64,000 bases of DNA from Rodentibacter caecimuris (GTDB taxonomy: Bacteria; Pseudomonadota; Gammaproteobacteria; Enterobacterales; Pasteurellaceae): assembly GCA_001998905.1 (NCBI GenBank), contig MLAA01000012.1:29884-93883 (forward strand), read 5' to 3'. The position numbers were made by a program, and so were the translations under genes. The notes beneath the pieces are model-generated. The model was not told the DNA's origin, made no database searches, and saw nothing but the letters and a program-made list of their open reading frames with translations. Within the stretch, counting starts at the first letter, position 1; each line of letters opens with the position of its first letter. Positions 15,006 through 24,186 of the stretch are shown in pieces.

Positions 15006-15030
15006 TTTTAGATCCCTGTTTAGATCCCTC
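15006..15030 (+). repeat. right copy of 25-bp terminal direct repeat
   Basis: Perfect 25-bp match to 4110-4134, two tandem TTTAGATCCCT-type units, 64 bp inside attR. Probable arm sites for integrase or an AlpA-like excisionase. Confidence 0.75.
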
Positions 15031-15093
15031 TAAACAAAAGCAATCAGAGAAGAACCCAGTAAAATCAAGGCTTTAACGTTAAATGTTGTTGTT

Positions 15094-15107
15094 CCCTCTC
15101 ACCGCCA
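15094..15107 (+). repeat. attR, 14-bp attachment core
   Basis: CCCTCTCACCGCCA, identical to the tRNA-Ser 3' end at 3977-3990. The tRNA sequence does not continue on either side, which marks the right boundary of the element. Confidence 0.88.
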
Positions 15108-15564
15108 TTTAACTTATCAGAAAATCTAGTAAAACAACATTTTATTAAAATCATATTTATCATTCATTATTTTTAAACGCTATAAGCTTCACTAATTTGT
15201 CCTGGTTTAGGGCGCAGGTCTTGTATTTTGATTGATTAATCAATAGCAAATTTTCAAGCTCTTTGATTAATACTGTTATTTAAGTCCTTAAATCACGCTA
15301 ATGATCTAAAATGTTGTAACAGGTTAAAGACTATTTTTTGATAAATCTACTTCAAAACGGTAGTGAAAATAGTGGTATTTACCTCTGAATAAAAACAATA
15401 TGCTAAATGGTATTAAAGCGGCAAACGTCGTTGTACCCTAGTAAAGGATACAAATTAGCTTATATGACAGTAATTGCCCTAAGAAGTGTTAAAAAGCTTA
15501 ATAGACTCTTTCCTAGAGCAATTGAATTGTTAAATAACTTTCCATTTAGTTCATATCTATTGAA
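15108..15564. other. AT-rich chromosomal flank without a gene
   Basis: This 457-bp stretch between attR and the recC stop holds no convincing gene. Short open frames lack ribosome-binding sites and family signals. I see no tRNA fragment or further copy of the att core that would point to an older insertion. Confidence 0.5.
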
Positions 15565-18500
15565 TTACTTCATCATGAGTGCAAACCAAGCTTGTGTTTG
15601 TTCGCTGATTTGTTCAATTAGGGATTTTGATAGTTCTGTTTGAATGAGTAGGCGTTGCCAGTAAGGATCGATATATTTTGTTCGACCATTAGAAAGTTTG
15701 ATCTGTTCAAAGGCAGACAAAATTCGCTCAAAATCGACCGCACTTTCTTCGCTAGGTAAAAATACTTTGATATTTTCTGTTGGAACTGGCTGAATACGCT
15801 GTTTGCCCTTAAGATAATCTTCTACATAGCGTTGTAATTGGTGTTCGGCAACATTTTTTTCGATCGATTTAAAGCTAATCGATTTAGTTTTGTCTTTTAC
15901 GATTAATAATGGAGGCGTTACACTTTCTTGAGTTAGTAGTAGAACCAAGTAATAAATCCATGGGCGAATACGATAACGAGTTTTATCTTTAGCCAAGTAC
16001 CAAGTTACATATTGATGACTTTCGGAAAATAGTTGATCAATTCGTCCGAATAAACGTACTGTTCCAAAAACGGTGTTAATTTGGCAATCAATATTAAGAG
16101 AGTGGGGCGTTTGATATTCAGCAATTCGTTGTTTAAAATTCAAGCAATCGAGTCGCAATTTTTCTGTATAAATTTTTCCGAATTCTCCTCTAGGAAGTAG
16201 ACCTTTAATCATTAATTGCTCAAAATATTGCTCAAATTGTGATTCTTCTAAATGTAATAATTCGTTACTAATCTGGTAGGCAGTTAAACCGTCTAGGCTA
16301 AAGTTTTCGCTATCTTCAATAGTGTCGTCATATTGTTGAAAATAAACGCCAAGTTGTTTTTCAAAAAAGAATTTAACCGGATTTTCAACAAAAGAAACGA
16401 GATCTTGTAGATCGATTTCTAAGGGAGACTGATCAATTTGATTTGCTAAGTCTTGGATAAATTCTTGCTGTATTGGTTTAGTATGCGAGCTTAACGGTAG
16501 CCATTGCGCCGCGAAAGAATAGTCTTTTTCAGAAAAGTTTTGCGGGTTGAAAGGCGACATCGGATGTTGTTTAATTTGTATTTTCCGATCTATTACATTT
16601 TCGTTTAAATAATCCAGTAATTGAGAAACCAATACGGAAGGTTCTTTTGTCTGATTATCAATGATAGAACGACCAACATAGCTAATGTATAAAGCATTGC
16701 GAGCGGAAAGTAAGGCTTCTAGGAATAGATAGCGATCATCATTGCGACGGATTCTATCTCCCTTACGATGATGATATTGCATTAAATCAAAATGATTCAC
16801 CGTTTGAGTTCGAGGGTAATCTCCTTCATTCATTCCCAGTAAACAAACTATTTTAAAGGGGATTGCACGCATAGGCAGTAAGGTACAAAAATTGACTTTC
16901 CCGGCTAGAAATTTGAGGGTGTTGGGGCTGTTGTCTAGGTAGCTTTCAATGGCTTCGGAAACCACATCAATACTGAGCATTAGATCCAATTTGGTTTGTT
17001 GCAGGTTATTTAAAAATTGGTTTATACAATCTTGGATAAATAGGATTCTTGCTAAGTTCTCTTCATTCTGAATGAAAAAGTCAGTTAGAAGTGTACTCAG
17101 AATTAGATGCCATTTTTCAGGTAAATATTCATGCTGTAAACACTGATGCCAATGATAAAGTTTATCTAAAAATTCTGCTAAGTGGCCGACTAGCTGTCCT
17201 TTTAGTCCATAGCTGTTGTCTAACCCTAAGCTGTTTTGCCAAATACCATGTTCTTCACGCAAAGCGTAGCCTAGTATCATTCGTTCTAAACCAGATTGCC
17301 ACGAATTATAGTTTTGTGCTGCTGTGATGTGAGTTGTTGGATATTTTTCTAATCCAAAGCGAATGCCGGAGTCTGCCACCCAATAACGGATCTGAATTAA
17401 ATCGTCCAGCTGGATATTGAAGCGTTCACGAATCGCGGGAATATCTAATAATGCTAGTATATCTTCTGCGCTGAACTGGCTCTCTTTTAGTTGTAATAAT
17501 GAAATATAAGCTGCGATAAAAGCATCACTTTCCGTTGTCTTGTTATCTGAGATAGAAAATGGAATTTGCATATCCTTATGTTCGTTTTGTGCAAAAACAG
17601 CTCGAATATAGGGTGCATATTGATTAATATCTGCAACCATTACTACAATATCTTTTGGTGTAATTTGTTTTTCGCTCGGAAGATGAGGGTTTTGGTTAAA
17701 TAAATTCAGTAGATAATCTTTTAAAACCTCGAGTTCTCGCATTGGACTATGACATGAGTGAAAATTAATTGAGTTATCTTGTTCAATGAGATGTAGAGGC
17801 TCATTGCTTAGTGTCAAAATGCGAGATTGTACTTGTTGTAATAAAGAGGACTCTCCCGGTGTGTGATAATTATCAATATATTCGCCAGAAACATTGTCTT
17901 GTTTATCGATGAGTTGATAGAAAAAATCTCGCCCTAATTTCCCCCATGAGGCAAGTAATGGGTGGCCTACGATTAACTGTTCGTCATCGTAGTTGGAGAT
18001 CGTCTGATTTTTTGTTAATTGAGCGTGTTGTTTCTCAGATAAAAAAGGGCGCACTAATTGTGAATGATGATTTTTTCTAATTAGTGTTTTTAATCGTTCC
18101 AACCATAGTTGATCCGTATCTCGAATATCCCCCCAGTATTCTTCGCAGGGATTTAAAAAAAATAAATAAATTTGGCAATGTTTTGAGAGTGCTTGTAAGG
18201 TTTCAAAATAGACTTCAGGAAGTGCGGAGATACCACAAATAAAAATACGTTCCGGCAGAATTAATGTTGATTCTGTGTTGTCTAGTTTTTCAATAAATTG
18301 TCGGTTTAATGTGGCACGATGTTGTAATTCTTGTGGCATATCCTGTTCAATATTGTTGATTAGCGTTTTCCATAAGATACTTTGCCAACGAATATGTTGT
18401 TGAATAGACGTGCTAAATAGAGATTCTTCATTATGGTAAACATGAAAAATTTTATTAAATTCTTCTACCTGCTCTTCTTGCCAATATTGAATCCAATCTG

Positions 18501-18933
18501 GACGATAAACTAAATATTGGTCAAAAAGATCGGCAATTTGGACACTTAATTGGTAGAGCTTTTGTTGTTCGGATTGGGGGGAAGAATGAAGATATCGGGC
18601 TAAAGGAGTAAATTCTTCCTGACTGATTAGGCTAGGAATTAATCGCATTAAACGCCATTTTAGTAATTCTTTATCAAATACATTTTGCTTACTGAGATGA
18701 GGTAAATTGTCGGCATATAGCTGCCAAATAAAACTTGCTGGCATGGGAAAATGTAAATTAGCGGTAATGTTTTGCTGTTTAGCTAGTTCCATTTGTAGCC
18801 ATTGCGCCATTCCGGGGCTTTGCACTAAGATAGTTTCTGACTGAAACGGATCTTTTGGTGGAGAATTTGTTAAGAGATCCGACAAAATATTTAGATGATT
18901 TTCAAGGTAATTAGAGGAATAAGTGATAAACAC
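15565..18933 (-). CDS. recC: exodeoxyribonuclease V subunit RecC
   Basis: A 1122-residue protein with the RecC N-terminus (MFITYSSNYLENHLNILSDL, then QSPGMAQWLQMELA) and the later LGMNEGDYPRTQ segment. RecC holds the RecBCD helicase-nuclease together and recognises Chi. Its inactive helicase and nuclease folds lack the catalytic motifs, as expected. Length is normal. It follows comQ on the same strand with a 34-bp gap, the arrangement known in H. influenzae, so it may be partly cotranscribed with the competence operon. A USS core lies inside the gene near 15739. Confidence 0.96.
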   Translation of the reverse strand: MFITYSSNYLENHLNILSDLLTNSPPKDPFQSETILVQSPGMAQWLQMELAKQQNITANLHFPMPASFIWQLYADNLPHLSKQNVFDKELLKWRLMRLIPSLISQEEFTPLARYLHSSPQSEQQKLYQLSVQIADLFDQYLVYRPDWIQYWQEEQVEEFNKIFHVYHNEESLFSTSIQQHIRWQSILWKTLINNIEQDMPQELQHRATLNRQFIEKLDNTESTLILPERIFICGISALPEVYFETLQALSKHCQIYLFFLNPCEEYWGDIRDTDQLWLERLKTLIRKNHHSQLVRPFLSEKQHAQLTKNQTISNYDDEQLIVGHPLLASWGKLGRDFFYQLIDKQDNVSGEYIDNYHTPGESSLLQQVQSRILTLSNEPLHLIEQDNSINFHSCHSPMRELEVLKDYLLNLFNQNPHLPSEKQITPKDIVVMVADINQYAPYIRAVFAQNEHKDMQIPFSISDNKTTESDAFIAAYISLLQLKESQFSAEDILALLDIPAIRERFNIQLDDLIQIRYWVADSGIRFGLEKYPTTHITAAQNYNSWQSGLERMILGYALREEHGIWQNSLGLDNSYGLKGQLVGHLAEFLDKLYHWHQCLQHEYLPEKWHLILSTLLTDFFIQNEENLARILFIQDCINQFLNNLQQTKLDLMLSIDVVSEAIESYLDNSPNTLKFLAGKVNFCTLLPMRAIPFKIVCLLGMNEGDYPRTQTVNHFDLMQYHHRKGDRIRRNDDRYLFLEALLSARNALYISYVGRSIIDNQTKEPSVLVSQLLDYLNENVIDRKIQIKQHPMSPFNPQNFSEKDYSFAAQWLPLSSHTKPIQQEFIQDLANQIDQSPLEIDLQDLVSFVENPVKFFFEKQLGVYFQQYDDTIEDSENFSLDGLTAYQISNELLHLEESQFEQYFEQLMIKGLLPRGEFGKIYTEKLRLDCLNFKQRIAEYQTPHSLNIDCQINTVFGTVRLFGRIDQLFSESHQYVTWYLAKDKTRYRIRPWIYYLVLLLTQESVTPPLLIVKDKTKSISFKSIEKNVAEHQLQRYVEDYLKGKQRIQPVPTENIKVFLPSEESAVDFERILSAFEQIKLSNGRTKYIDPYWQRLLIQTELSKSLIEQISEQTQAWFALMMK

Positions 18934-18967
18934 GCAAACAATCTCAGAAAGATAACTTAGGGGTATT

Positions 18968-19267
18968 CTACTGGGTTTTTATTAAAATTTCATCTTGTCC
19001 GTCAGAGACGGAAACGGTATCAGATTTACATGCTATATGAAATTGGTGTCCATTTTGTTGAACGATATTTTCGCAGTTTAATCCTAAAAATTGACGTTGA
19101 ATTTGATTTTCTGCAATTTGTACGGCTTGATAAAGTCGGTAGATTTTGACCGCACTTTTTCGTTGTTGTGATGCCCATTGAGTAAATACTAAGAAAATTA
19201 GCCCGAACAACGCGATAGCTGTTAATACGCTGAGTAATCCCATTCCTTTATTCTGTTTGGAAATCAT
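18968..19267 (-). CDS. comQ: competence pseudopilin-like protein ComQ
   Basis: A 99-residue protein with an N-terminal type IV prepilin-like helix (NKGMGLLSVLTAIALFGLIF) and two Cys residues in the short soluble domain. Position between comP and recC identifies it as the ComQ equivalent. It overlaps the comP 3' end by 20 bp. It is needed, with its neighbours, for DNA uptake in H. influenzae; the exact role of each minor pseudopilin is not established. Confidence 0.8.
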   Translation of the reverse strand: MISKQNKGMGLLSVLTAIALFGLIFLVFTQWASQQRKSAVKIYRLYQAVQIAENQIQRQFLGLNCENIVQQNGHQFHIACKSDTVSVSDGQDEILIKTQ

Positions 19268-19955
19268 GCCAACTTTTCTCCGCAGCTTGCCATCGGCTAT
19301 ATTGTTGATATAGCGTTATAATGGCTTTTTTATTATATGTTACGGCAATTTTCGGACTGATCCGTAATTTTCCTCCGCTAATTATAGTCCCGTTAATTTT
19401 TCCCTTTCCGGTTAATTCTAATTCTCCTTCAGCTAAGAAAATCCCGTTGAAATTACCTTGAATATTCGCGTGAGTTTGATGTTTGTTAAAGAAATATAAT
19501 CGAGGGAATTGATTGTTTAACGGCGGAGTGGCTGACGGTGGGTAGAATATTTCTTCGAAGTGTTGTAATTCCTGAGGGTAAATAAAGCTCATAAATTGCC
19601 CTTCATAGATTCTTTTTGTTGGCAATTTTTTGAATAAGCGACTTTTTTTACACCAAAAACGATAAATGAGTTTATCCTCCAATTTTTTATATAAATTACT
19701 GAGTTGTGAAGGGATGAATTCAATGCTTTTGCTATTTTCTTCCAAATGAATCGGTAGTTTGTTACAAAGCATAGTTTTTTGTTGGCGGCTTAAGGTTTGT
19801 AAAAGCGCATTTTGTTCTACATATTGTTTGCGTAGCATTAATTGAGTTGAGTAAAAATGGAGATTATCTTCATTTAACAGAAAAATAACGGCTAAAAGAC
19901 TTGCAATAATGACTAGTAATGTCAATGTTATAATGCCTTTGTTAGATTTCATCAT
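19248..19955 (-). CDS. comP: competence pseudopilin-like protein ComP
   Basis: A 235-residue protein with an N-terminal hydrophobic helix after NKG (residues 6-27, GIITLTLLVIIASLLAVIFL), like a minor pilin. The soluble part is not a family I can name, but the place in the cluster fits ComP. The start ATG overlaps the comO stop (ATGA). There are two adjacent ATGs at 19955 and 19952; either could be used. Confidence 0.8.
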   Translation of the reverse strand: MMKSNKGIITLTLLVIIASLLAVIFLLNEDNLHFYSTQLMLRKQYVEQNALLQTLSRQQKTMLCNKLPIHLEENSKSIEFIPSQLSNLYKKLEDKLIYRFWCKKSRLFKKLPTKRIYEGQFMSFIYPQELQHFEEIFYPPSATPPLNNQFPRLYFFNKHQTHANIQGNFNGIFLAEGELELTGKGKINGTIISGGKLRISPKIAVTYNKKAIITLYQQYSRWQAAEKSWHDFQTE

Positions 19956-20686
19956 GCCCCCTGATTTAATAAAGGGACAAGGATTTGAGTTTCGTATGTA
20001 ATTTCTTTATGTCGTTTTAGATATCCAGTTAATCGAATTTCTATACCTGTTTGGAGGCCGCTTCTAGACGTTACCCAATTAAATTTTAATACGTCGATTT
20101 CAATTTCGTTTTTATCTAGCAAATTGGTCCAACCACTACCAGAATTACAAGCACTTTGTTGTAAATAACGTTGACATTCACTCAATATACAATAGGAATT
20201 AACCGCACTTTTGTAGGTTTTTTTCGTTTTTAATAATTTATTTTCTACTTTATAGCCGAATAATTCACTTTCTATTTTTTTAGCGACATTTTGTCCCCTT
20301 TTTTGGCAAAAATTTTTATCGTATTTTTCACCGATACAACCATTTAAATTTAAATCATAAAAAAATAATATACAGCTATTTTGCGGCTGTCCGTCTGCTT
20401 GTGAGATTTTTACACTTGTTCCCTGTTCATCTTGTTCAAATAAGTTGAAATTTGAGCTTTGCAATTTATCACTTTGTGCACGAAAACCGGCACGTCGTAA
20501 ATCTTTTGCCATTAATTGTAAGACACGTTGTAATTCGGATTGTAATTTTAATTTTTGCATCATCGACTGATTCTGGCGCTGCACTTGAACATAGAAATAA
20601 CTAAGACTAAAAATGAGTAAGGAGGTTAGAAAAATAGTTAGCATTAGGCTTAATAAGCTTTGACCTGAATAATATTTATTTGTCAT
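19952..20686 (-). CDS. comO: competence pseudopilin-like protein ComO (PilW type)
   Basis: A 244-residue minor pseudopilin with an N-terminal helix (SGQSLLSLMLTIFLTSLLIF) after a short basic leader, and a soluble domain with several Cys residues, like PilW. I start it at the ATG at 20686, one base after the comN stop; the frame is open upstream to 20716 but that would run into comN. It is the second gene of comNOPQ. Confidence 0.82.
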   Translation of the reverse strand: MTNKYYSGQSLLSLMLTIFLTSLLIFSLSYFYVQVQRQNQSMMQKLKLQSELQRVLQLMAKDLRRAGFRAQSDKLQSSNFNLFEQDEQGTSVKISQADGQPQNSCILFFYDLNLNGCIGEKYDKNFCQKRGQNVAKKIESELFGYKVENKLLKTKKTYKSAVNSYCILSECQRYLQQSACNSGSGWTNLLDKNEIEIDVLKFNWVTSRSGLQTGIEIRLTGYLKRHKEITYETQILVPLLNQGA

Positions 20687-20687
20687 T

Positions 20688-21218
20688 TTATTCTTCCGTT
20701 CTATTGTTACAGGCACTAGTGGCTTGTGATTTTTTTAAATTAATTGTCCCGACATTAAAAAATGAAAATAAGGTTCGATATTTTTCTGCTTGCAAGACAA
20801 AACAATTTGCTACGATAGTATTACGTATCCCACTGAAACGAGCGATTTCTAAGGGATATTGTTTTTCGCTATGTAGTGTTGTTTTCTGTGGAAAATACGG
20901 ATAATAGAAATGAGCATATAAGGAAGAGGGGCAATATTGGGGATATAAACAATTACATAGTTTCTCGTTTTTTACTTGCGCAGTAATACACCAGCGCTTG
21001 TGAATTGGATCCGTACTTACCAGAATAAACCAAATTGAGGAAGAATTTTCCGCTCGAGCTTGTATATTGCGTAGGAAAAGATAAAGTCTCTGTTCTTCTT
21101 TCGCTAAAATGAATTGTGCGTCATAGCTGCGCCACTTTGGAATAGTAAAACTGAAGCATAAGCTAACTAATGTCAATATAATTAGTATTTCAACTAAAGT
21201 AAAACCTCTATGATGCAT
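20688..21218 (-). CDS. comN: competence pseudopilin ComN (GspH/FimT type)
   Basis: A 176-residue type IV pilin-like protein. The leader MHHRG is followed by FTLVEILIILTLV, so prepilin peptidase should cut after Gly5. The globular part resembles GspH/FimT minor pilins. It is the first gene of the comNOPQ-recC cluster, preceded by a CRP-S-like site at 21284-21305, consistent with induction by CRP and Sxy during competence. Confidence 0.85.
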   Translation of the reverse strand: MHHRGFTLVEILIILTLVSLCFSFTIPKWRSYDAQFILAKEEQRLYLFLRNIQARAENSSSIWFILVSTDPIHKRWCITAQVKNEKLCNCLYPQYCPSSLYAHFYYPYFPQKTTLHSEKQYPLEIARFSGIRNTIVANCFVLQAEKYRTLFSFFNVGTINLKKSQATSACNNRTEE

Positions 21219-21283
21219 ATTTTATTCTCTTTTTTGACCGCACTTTATTTCATATAAAATGAAAGAAAAGCAATAAAGGAGAA

Positions 21284-21305
21284 ATTTGCGACTGAGATCG
21301 AAGAA
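21284..21305 (-). promoter_or_regulatory. CRP-S-like competence site upstream of comN
   Basis: The 22-bp site centres on TTTGCGA-CTGAGA-TCGAAGAAA. The left half TTTGCGA fits the Sxy-dependent CRP-S consensus exactly and the right half differs at the GC of TCGCA. It lies 66 bp upstream of the comN start, a sensible activator distance. Recognised from memory of the H. influenzae competence regulon. Confidence 0.6.
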
Positions 21306-21405
21306 ATTAATCTGTTGAATGGATAAAAAAGTAGATTTTCATAGCTATTTATAAAAAGTCATTTATAATGCAAAGCCTATTTGTTCTTTAAAATCCGGTG
21401 GAAAT

Positions 21406-22206
21406 ATGAATCCAATGTTAAATATCGCAATCCGTGCGGCACGGAGAGCTGGTAATGTGATTGCCAATAGTTATGAACGCCGCGAACCTATCGAAACAGC
21501 GAAAAAAAGTGCTAATGACTATGTAACAAATATTGATAAGGCTGCTGAAGCGGCAATTATTGACGTTATCCAAAAATCTTATCCAGAACACAGTATTATT
21601 ACTGAAGAAAGTGGTGTTCTAGAGGGGAAAGAAGGAGATATTCAATGGATTATTGATCCGCTGGATGGTACGACAAACTTTGTCAAAGGCTTACCACATT
21701 TCTCTGTTTCTATTGCGATTCGCGTAAAAAATCGTACTGAAGTTGGAGTGGTTTATGATCCGATTCGTAACGAGCTCTTTACTGCCGTAAGGGGAGAAGG
21801 TGCAAAAATCAATGATATTCGCTTACGAGTGGATAATAAATCAGAACTACAAGGTGCGATTCTTGCCACAGGTTTTCCTTTCAAACAAACAATATTTATG
21901 TCAACGCAATTTGCGATGATGAATGCACTCATTGAAAGTGCCGCTGATTTCCGCAGAACAGGTTCTGCTGCATTGGATTTATGCTATGTCGCAGCGAATC
22001 GGGTTGACGGCTATTTTGAAATTGGTCTTAAAGCTTGGGACTGTGCTGCCGGTGAATTAATTGTACGCGAGGCCGGTGGTTTAGTAACGGATTTAAAAGG
22101 TGGTCATACTTATCTTAAAACCGGTCATATCATCGCTGCACCAGCACGAATTTTAAAGGAAATGTTAGCGAGAATTCAGCCTTGTTTAAGCAGTGAGTTG
22201 AGTTAA
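21406..22206 (+). CDS. suhB: inositol-1-monophosphatase SuhB
   Basis: A 266-residue protein with both FIG/IMPase metal motifs: IDPLDGTTNF (about residues 84-93) and WDCAAGELI (about 212-220). It hydrolyses myo-inositol monophosphate and, in E. coli, also acts with Nus factors in ribosomal RNA antitermination. A GGTGGAA ribosome-binding site precedes the ATG. It is divergent from the comNOPQ operon and ends in a terminator at 22236-22276. Confidence 0.95.
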   Translation: MNPMLNIAIRAARRAGNVIANSYERREPIETAKKSANDYVTNIDKAAEAAIIDVIQKSYPEHSIITEESGVLEGKEGDIQWIIDPLDGTTNFVKGLPHFSVSIAIRVKNRTEVGVVYDPIRNELFTAVRGEGAKINDIRLRVDNKSELQGAILATGFPFKQTIFMSTQFAMMNALIESAADFRRTGSAALDLCYVAANRVDGYFEIGLKAWDCAAGELIVREAGGLVTDLKGGHTYLKTGHIIAAPARILKEMLARIQPCLSSELS

Positions 22207-22235
22207 TTATTTTATACAGAATAAATTTGTATAGC

Positions 22236-22276
22236 GCATCGATATTTTTGAAAATACAAAGATATCGATGCTTTTT
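22236..22276 (+). terminator. rho-independent terminator of suhB
   Basis: GCATCGATAT (22236-22245) and ATATCGATGC (22262-22271) form a 10-bp stem with a 16-base loop, followed by five T residues. Confidence 0.82.
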
Positions 22277-22578
22277 ATTTCATTTTGGTGATAAAAAAGT
22301 GGAATAGCTAATCTGCATTTTGCTCGTCTAATTATTCAACGTGATGATGAAGATATTATTACTTAGCTTGAATTTAATTCCCCTTTAATATGCTTAAATT
22401 TTCCTTTCTCAGAAATAGATTGCTTGTCTAAAATCAAAGGGGAATGACTAGCATGGAATGTGTAGAAATTTGTAGTAATGCAGTTGCCATAAAATATCTC
22501 ATGACTTTTACGTCCCTAGCGTAATATTGTCGGTCATATCGTGATATATGTTTATATTTGGTACTCTTTGGTTCTTAC
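22277..22578. other. gene-free stretch between suhB and ybeY
   Basis: About 300 bp with no supported gene. The bases AAGGGGAAT near 22436-22445 and AATTCCCCTTT near 22376-22387 could pair, but the loop is long and I do not call a structure. Confidence 0.35.
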
Positions 22579-23046
22579 CTACTCTTTTTCACTAAGATAC
22601 GGATCGGCAAATCCTAGTTGTTGCATAATTTTTGTTTCAAGTGCTTCCATTTTTTCGGCTTCTTCATCTTCAATGTGATCGTAACCTAGTAAGTGTAAGC
22701 TACCGTGAACAATCATATGTGCCCAATGTGCGAGTAAAGGTTTTTGTTGTTCGAGTGCTTCTTTTTCTACAACTTGACGGCAGATAATTAAATCACCTAA
22801 TAGCGGCAAGTCAATTCCCTCTGGAACCTCAAAAGGAAAAGAAAGAACATTTGTCGGTTTGTCCTTTCCTCTATAAGTGAGATTGAGATGGTGGCTTTCT
22901 GTTTCGTCCACAATACGAACCGTCATTTCTACGTTTTCTTGTTGAGGTTGAATCGCAACAGTTGCCCATTCCCGGATTTGTTCCTCGGTCGGGAGTCCTT
23001 GCGTATTTTCACAGCCGAGTTGTAAGTCAATAATCATACTATTCAC
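22579..23046 (-). CDS. ybeY: endoribonuclease YbeY
   Basis: A 155-residue zinc endoribonuclease involved in 16S rRNA 3' maturation and ribosome quality control. The zinc motif [11 protein letters not shown] is intact near residue 114. Length is normal. It lies 6 bp after the phoH-like gene on the same strand, the near-universal ybeZ-ybeY pairing. Confidence 0.96.
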   Translation of the reverse strand: MNSMIIDLQLGCENTQGLPTEEQIREWATVAIQPQQENVEMTVRIVDETESHHLNLTYRGKDKPTNVLSFPFEVPEGIDLPLLGDLIICRQVVEKEALEQQKPLLAHWAHMIVHGSLHLLGYDHIEDEEAEKMEALETKIMQQLGFADPYLSEKE

Positions 23047-23052
23047 TTTGTA

Positions 23053-24135
23053 TTATTCCTCTAAATGTATTTTATTTTCTGACCGCACTTTTTCTTCCTG
23101 TTCTGCTTTTCGTTGGGCTGTAATTTCTTGGCGGCGAAGTTCATCTTGGATTTCCCATTGTTCATAGGCTTGTACCACTTTCGCGACGACAGGATGGCGA
23201 ACAATATCTTGGCTGACGAAATAGTTAAAACTTAGTTCGGGAACGTTTTTTAATACTTCAATAGCGTGTCGTAAACCCGATTTTGTACTTCTTGGTAAAT
23301 CAATTTGAGTGATATCGCCTGTGATAACGGCTTTAGAATTAAAACCGATACGAGTCAAAAACATTTTCATTTGTTCGACTGTTGTATTTTGGCTTTCATC
23401 GAGAATAATGAAGCTGTCATTTAAGGTTCTTCCACGCATATAAGCAAGTGGTGCAATTTCGATGATATTGCGTTCCATTAACTTTTGTACGCGTTCAAAG
23501 CCTAACATTTCAAATAAAGCATCATAAAGAGGACGAAGGTAAGGTTCGATTTTCTGTCCCAAATCACCAGGTAAAAAACCAAGTTTTTCTCCTGCTTCTA
23601 CTGCTGGTCGAGTGAGCAAAATACGGCGTACTTCTTGGCGTTCTAATGCTTCGACAGCAGCTGCAACGGCTAAAAAAGTTTTGCCTGTCCCGGCCGGTCC
23701 AATACCAAAACTGATGTCGTGAGTTAAAATATTATGTAAATATTGAATTTGGTTTAGGCCGCGGGGTTTGATTAATCCTCGTTTGGTTTTTATTATAGTG
23801 CTATAAACGTTATTTTTAGATTGTTCGGGCGTAGTTTGTGATAATATTCTGCATTCTTGTAAGGCGATGTGAATATCTTCTAAGTCCAATTCTTTAATTT
23901 TTCCTTTAATTGGCGCGGTTTCTAAGTATAAATTTTGGATGAGTTTTTCCGCTTGCTCTAACAAGCTGTCTGATTTCGTTAGAACTTCTGGTTTGGATTC
24001 AATGGTAAACGTAAAATTGCGTCGAGATATGCGGAGATTCAGTTCTTTTTCAATCAGTTGAATGTGTTGATCGAAGGGACCGCATAAAGATTGTAAACGG
24101 GCATTATCCTGTGGTTCGAGGGTAAATATTGTCAT
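23053..24135 (-). CDS. ybeZ: PhoH-like ATPase YbeZ
   Basis: A 360-residue protein with a PhoH ATPase domain: Walker A GPAGTGKTF (about residues 147-155) and Walker B FIILDESQNTT. Family members are thought to act with YbeY in RNA processing. The C-terminal tail is charged and poorly conserved. It starts 51 bp after uvrC on the same strand. Confidence 0.93.
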   Translation of the reverse strand: MTIFTLEPQDNARLQSLCGPFDQHIQLIEKELNLRISRRNFTFTIESKPEVLTKSDSLLEQAEKLIQNLYLETAPIKGKIKELDLEDIHIALQECRILSQTTPEQSKNNVYSTIIKTKRGLIKPRGLNQIQYLHNILTHDISFGIGPAGTGKTFLAVAAAVEALERQEVRRILLTRPAVEAGEKLGFLPGDLGQKIEPYLRPLYDALFEMLGFERVQKLMERNIIEIAPLAYMRGRTLNDSFIILDESQNTTVEQMKMFLTRIGFNSKAVITGDITQIDLPRSTKSGLRHAIEVLKNVPELSFNYFVSQDIVRHPVVAKVVQAYEQWEIQDELRRQEITAQRKAEQEEKVRSENKIHLEE

Positions 24136-24186
24136 TCGTATTTCTGCTATTAATAAAAAATCGGCGATATTGTAATCGCTTTTTAG

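Larger units (their letters stand above)
3977..15107 (+). mobile_element. P4-like phage satellite integrated in tRNA-Ser
   Basis: The 14 bp CCCTCTCACCGCCA occur at the tRNA 3' end (3977-3990) and again at 15094-15107, marking attL and attR of an 11.1-kb insertion. Inside are a P4-type integrase next to attL, AlpA-like regulators, Ogr/Delta zinc-finger proteins, an Ash-like protein, a DUF927 replication ATPase, an iteron cluster, a P2-type capsid gene and a toxin-antitoxin pair. No terminase, portal, tail, lysis or conjugation genes are visible. This set fits a satellite that uses a P2-like helper phage. Several USS copies inside suggest long residence in this bacterial group. Confidence 0.9.

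Noticed and set aside
15407..15643. Plus-strand open frame of 78 codons next to recC
   Set aside because: It overlaps the recC 3' end, has no ribosome-binding site and shows no recognisable protein pattern.
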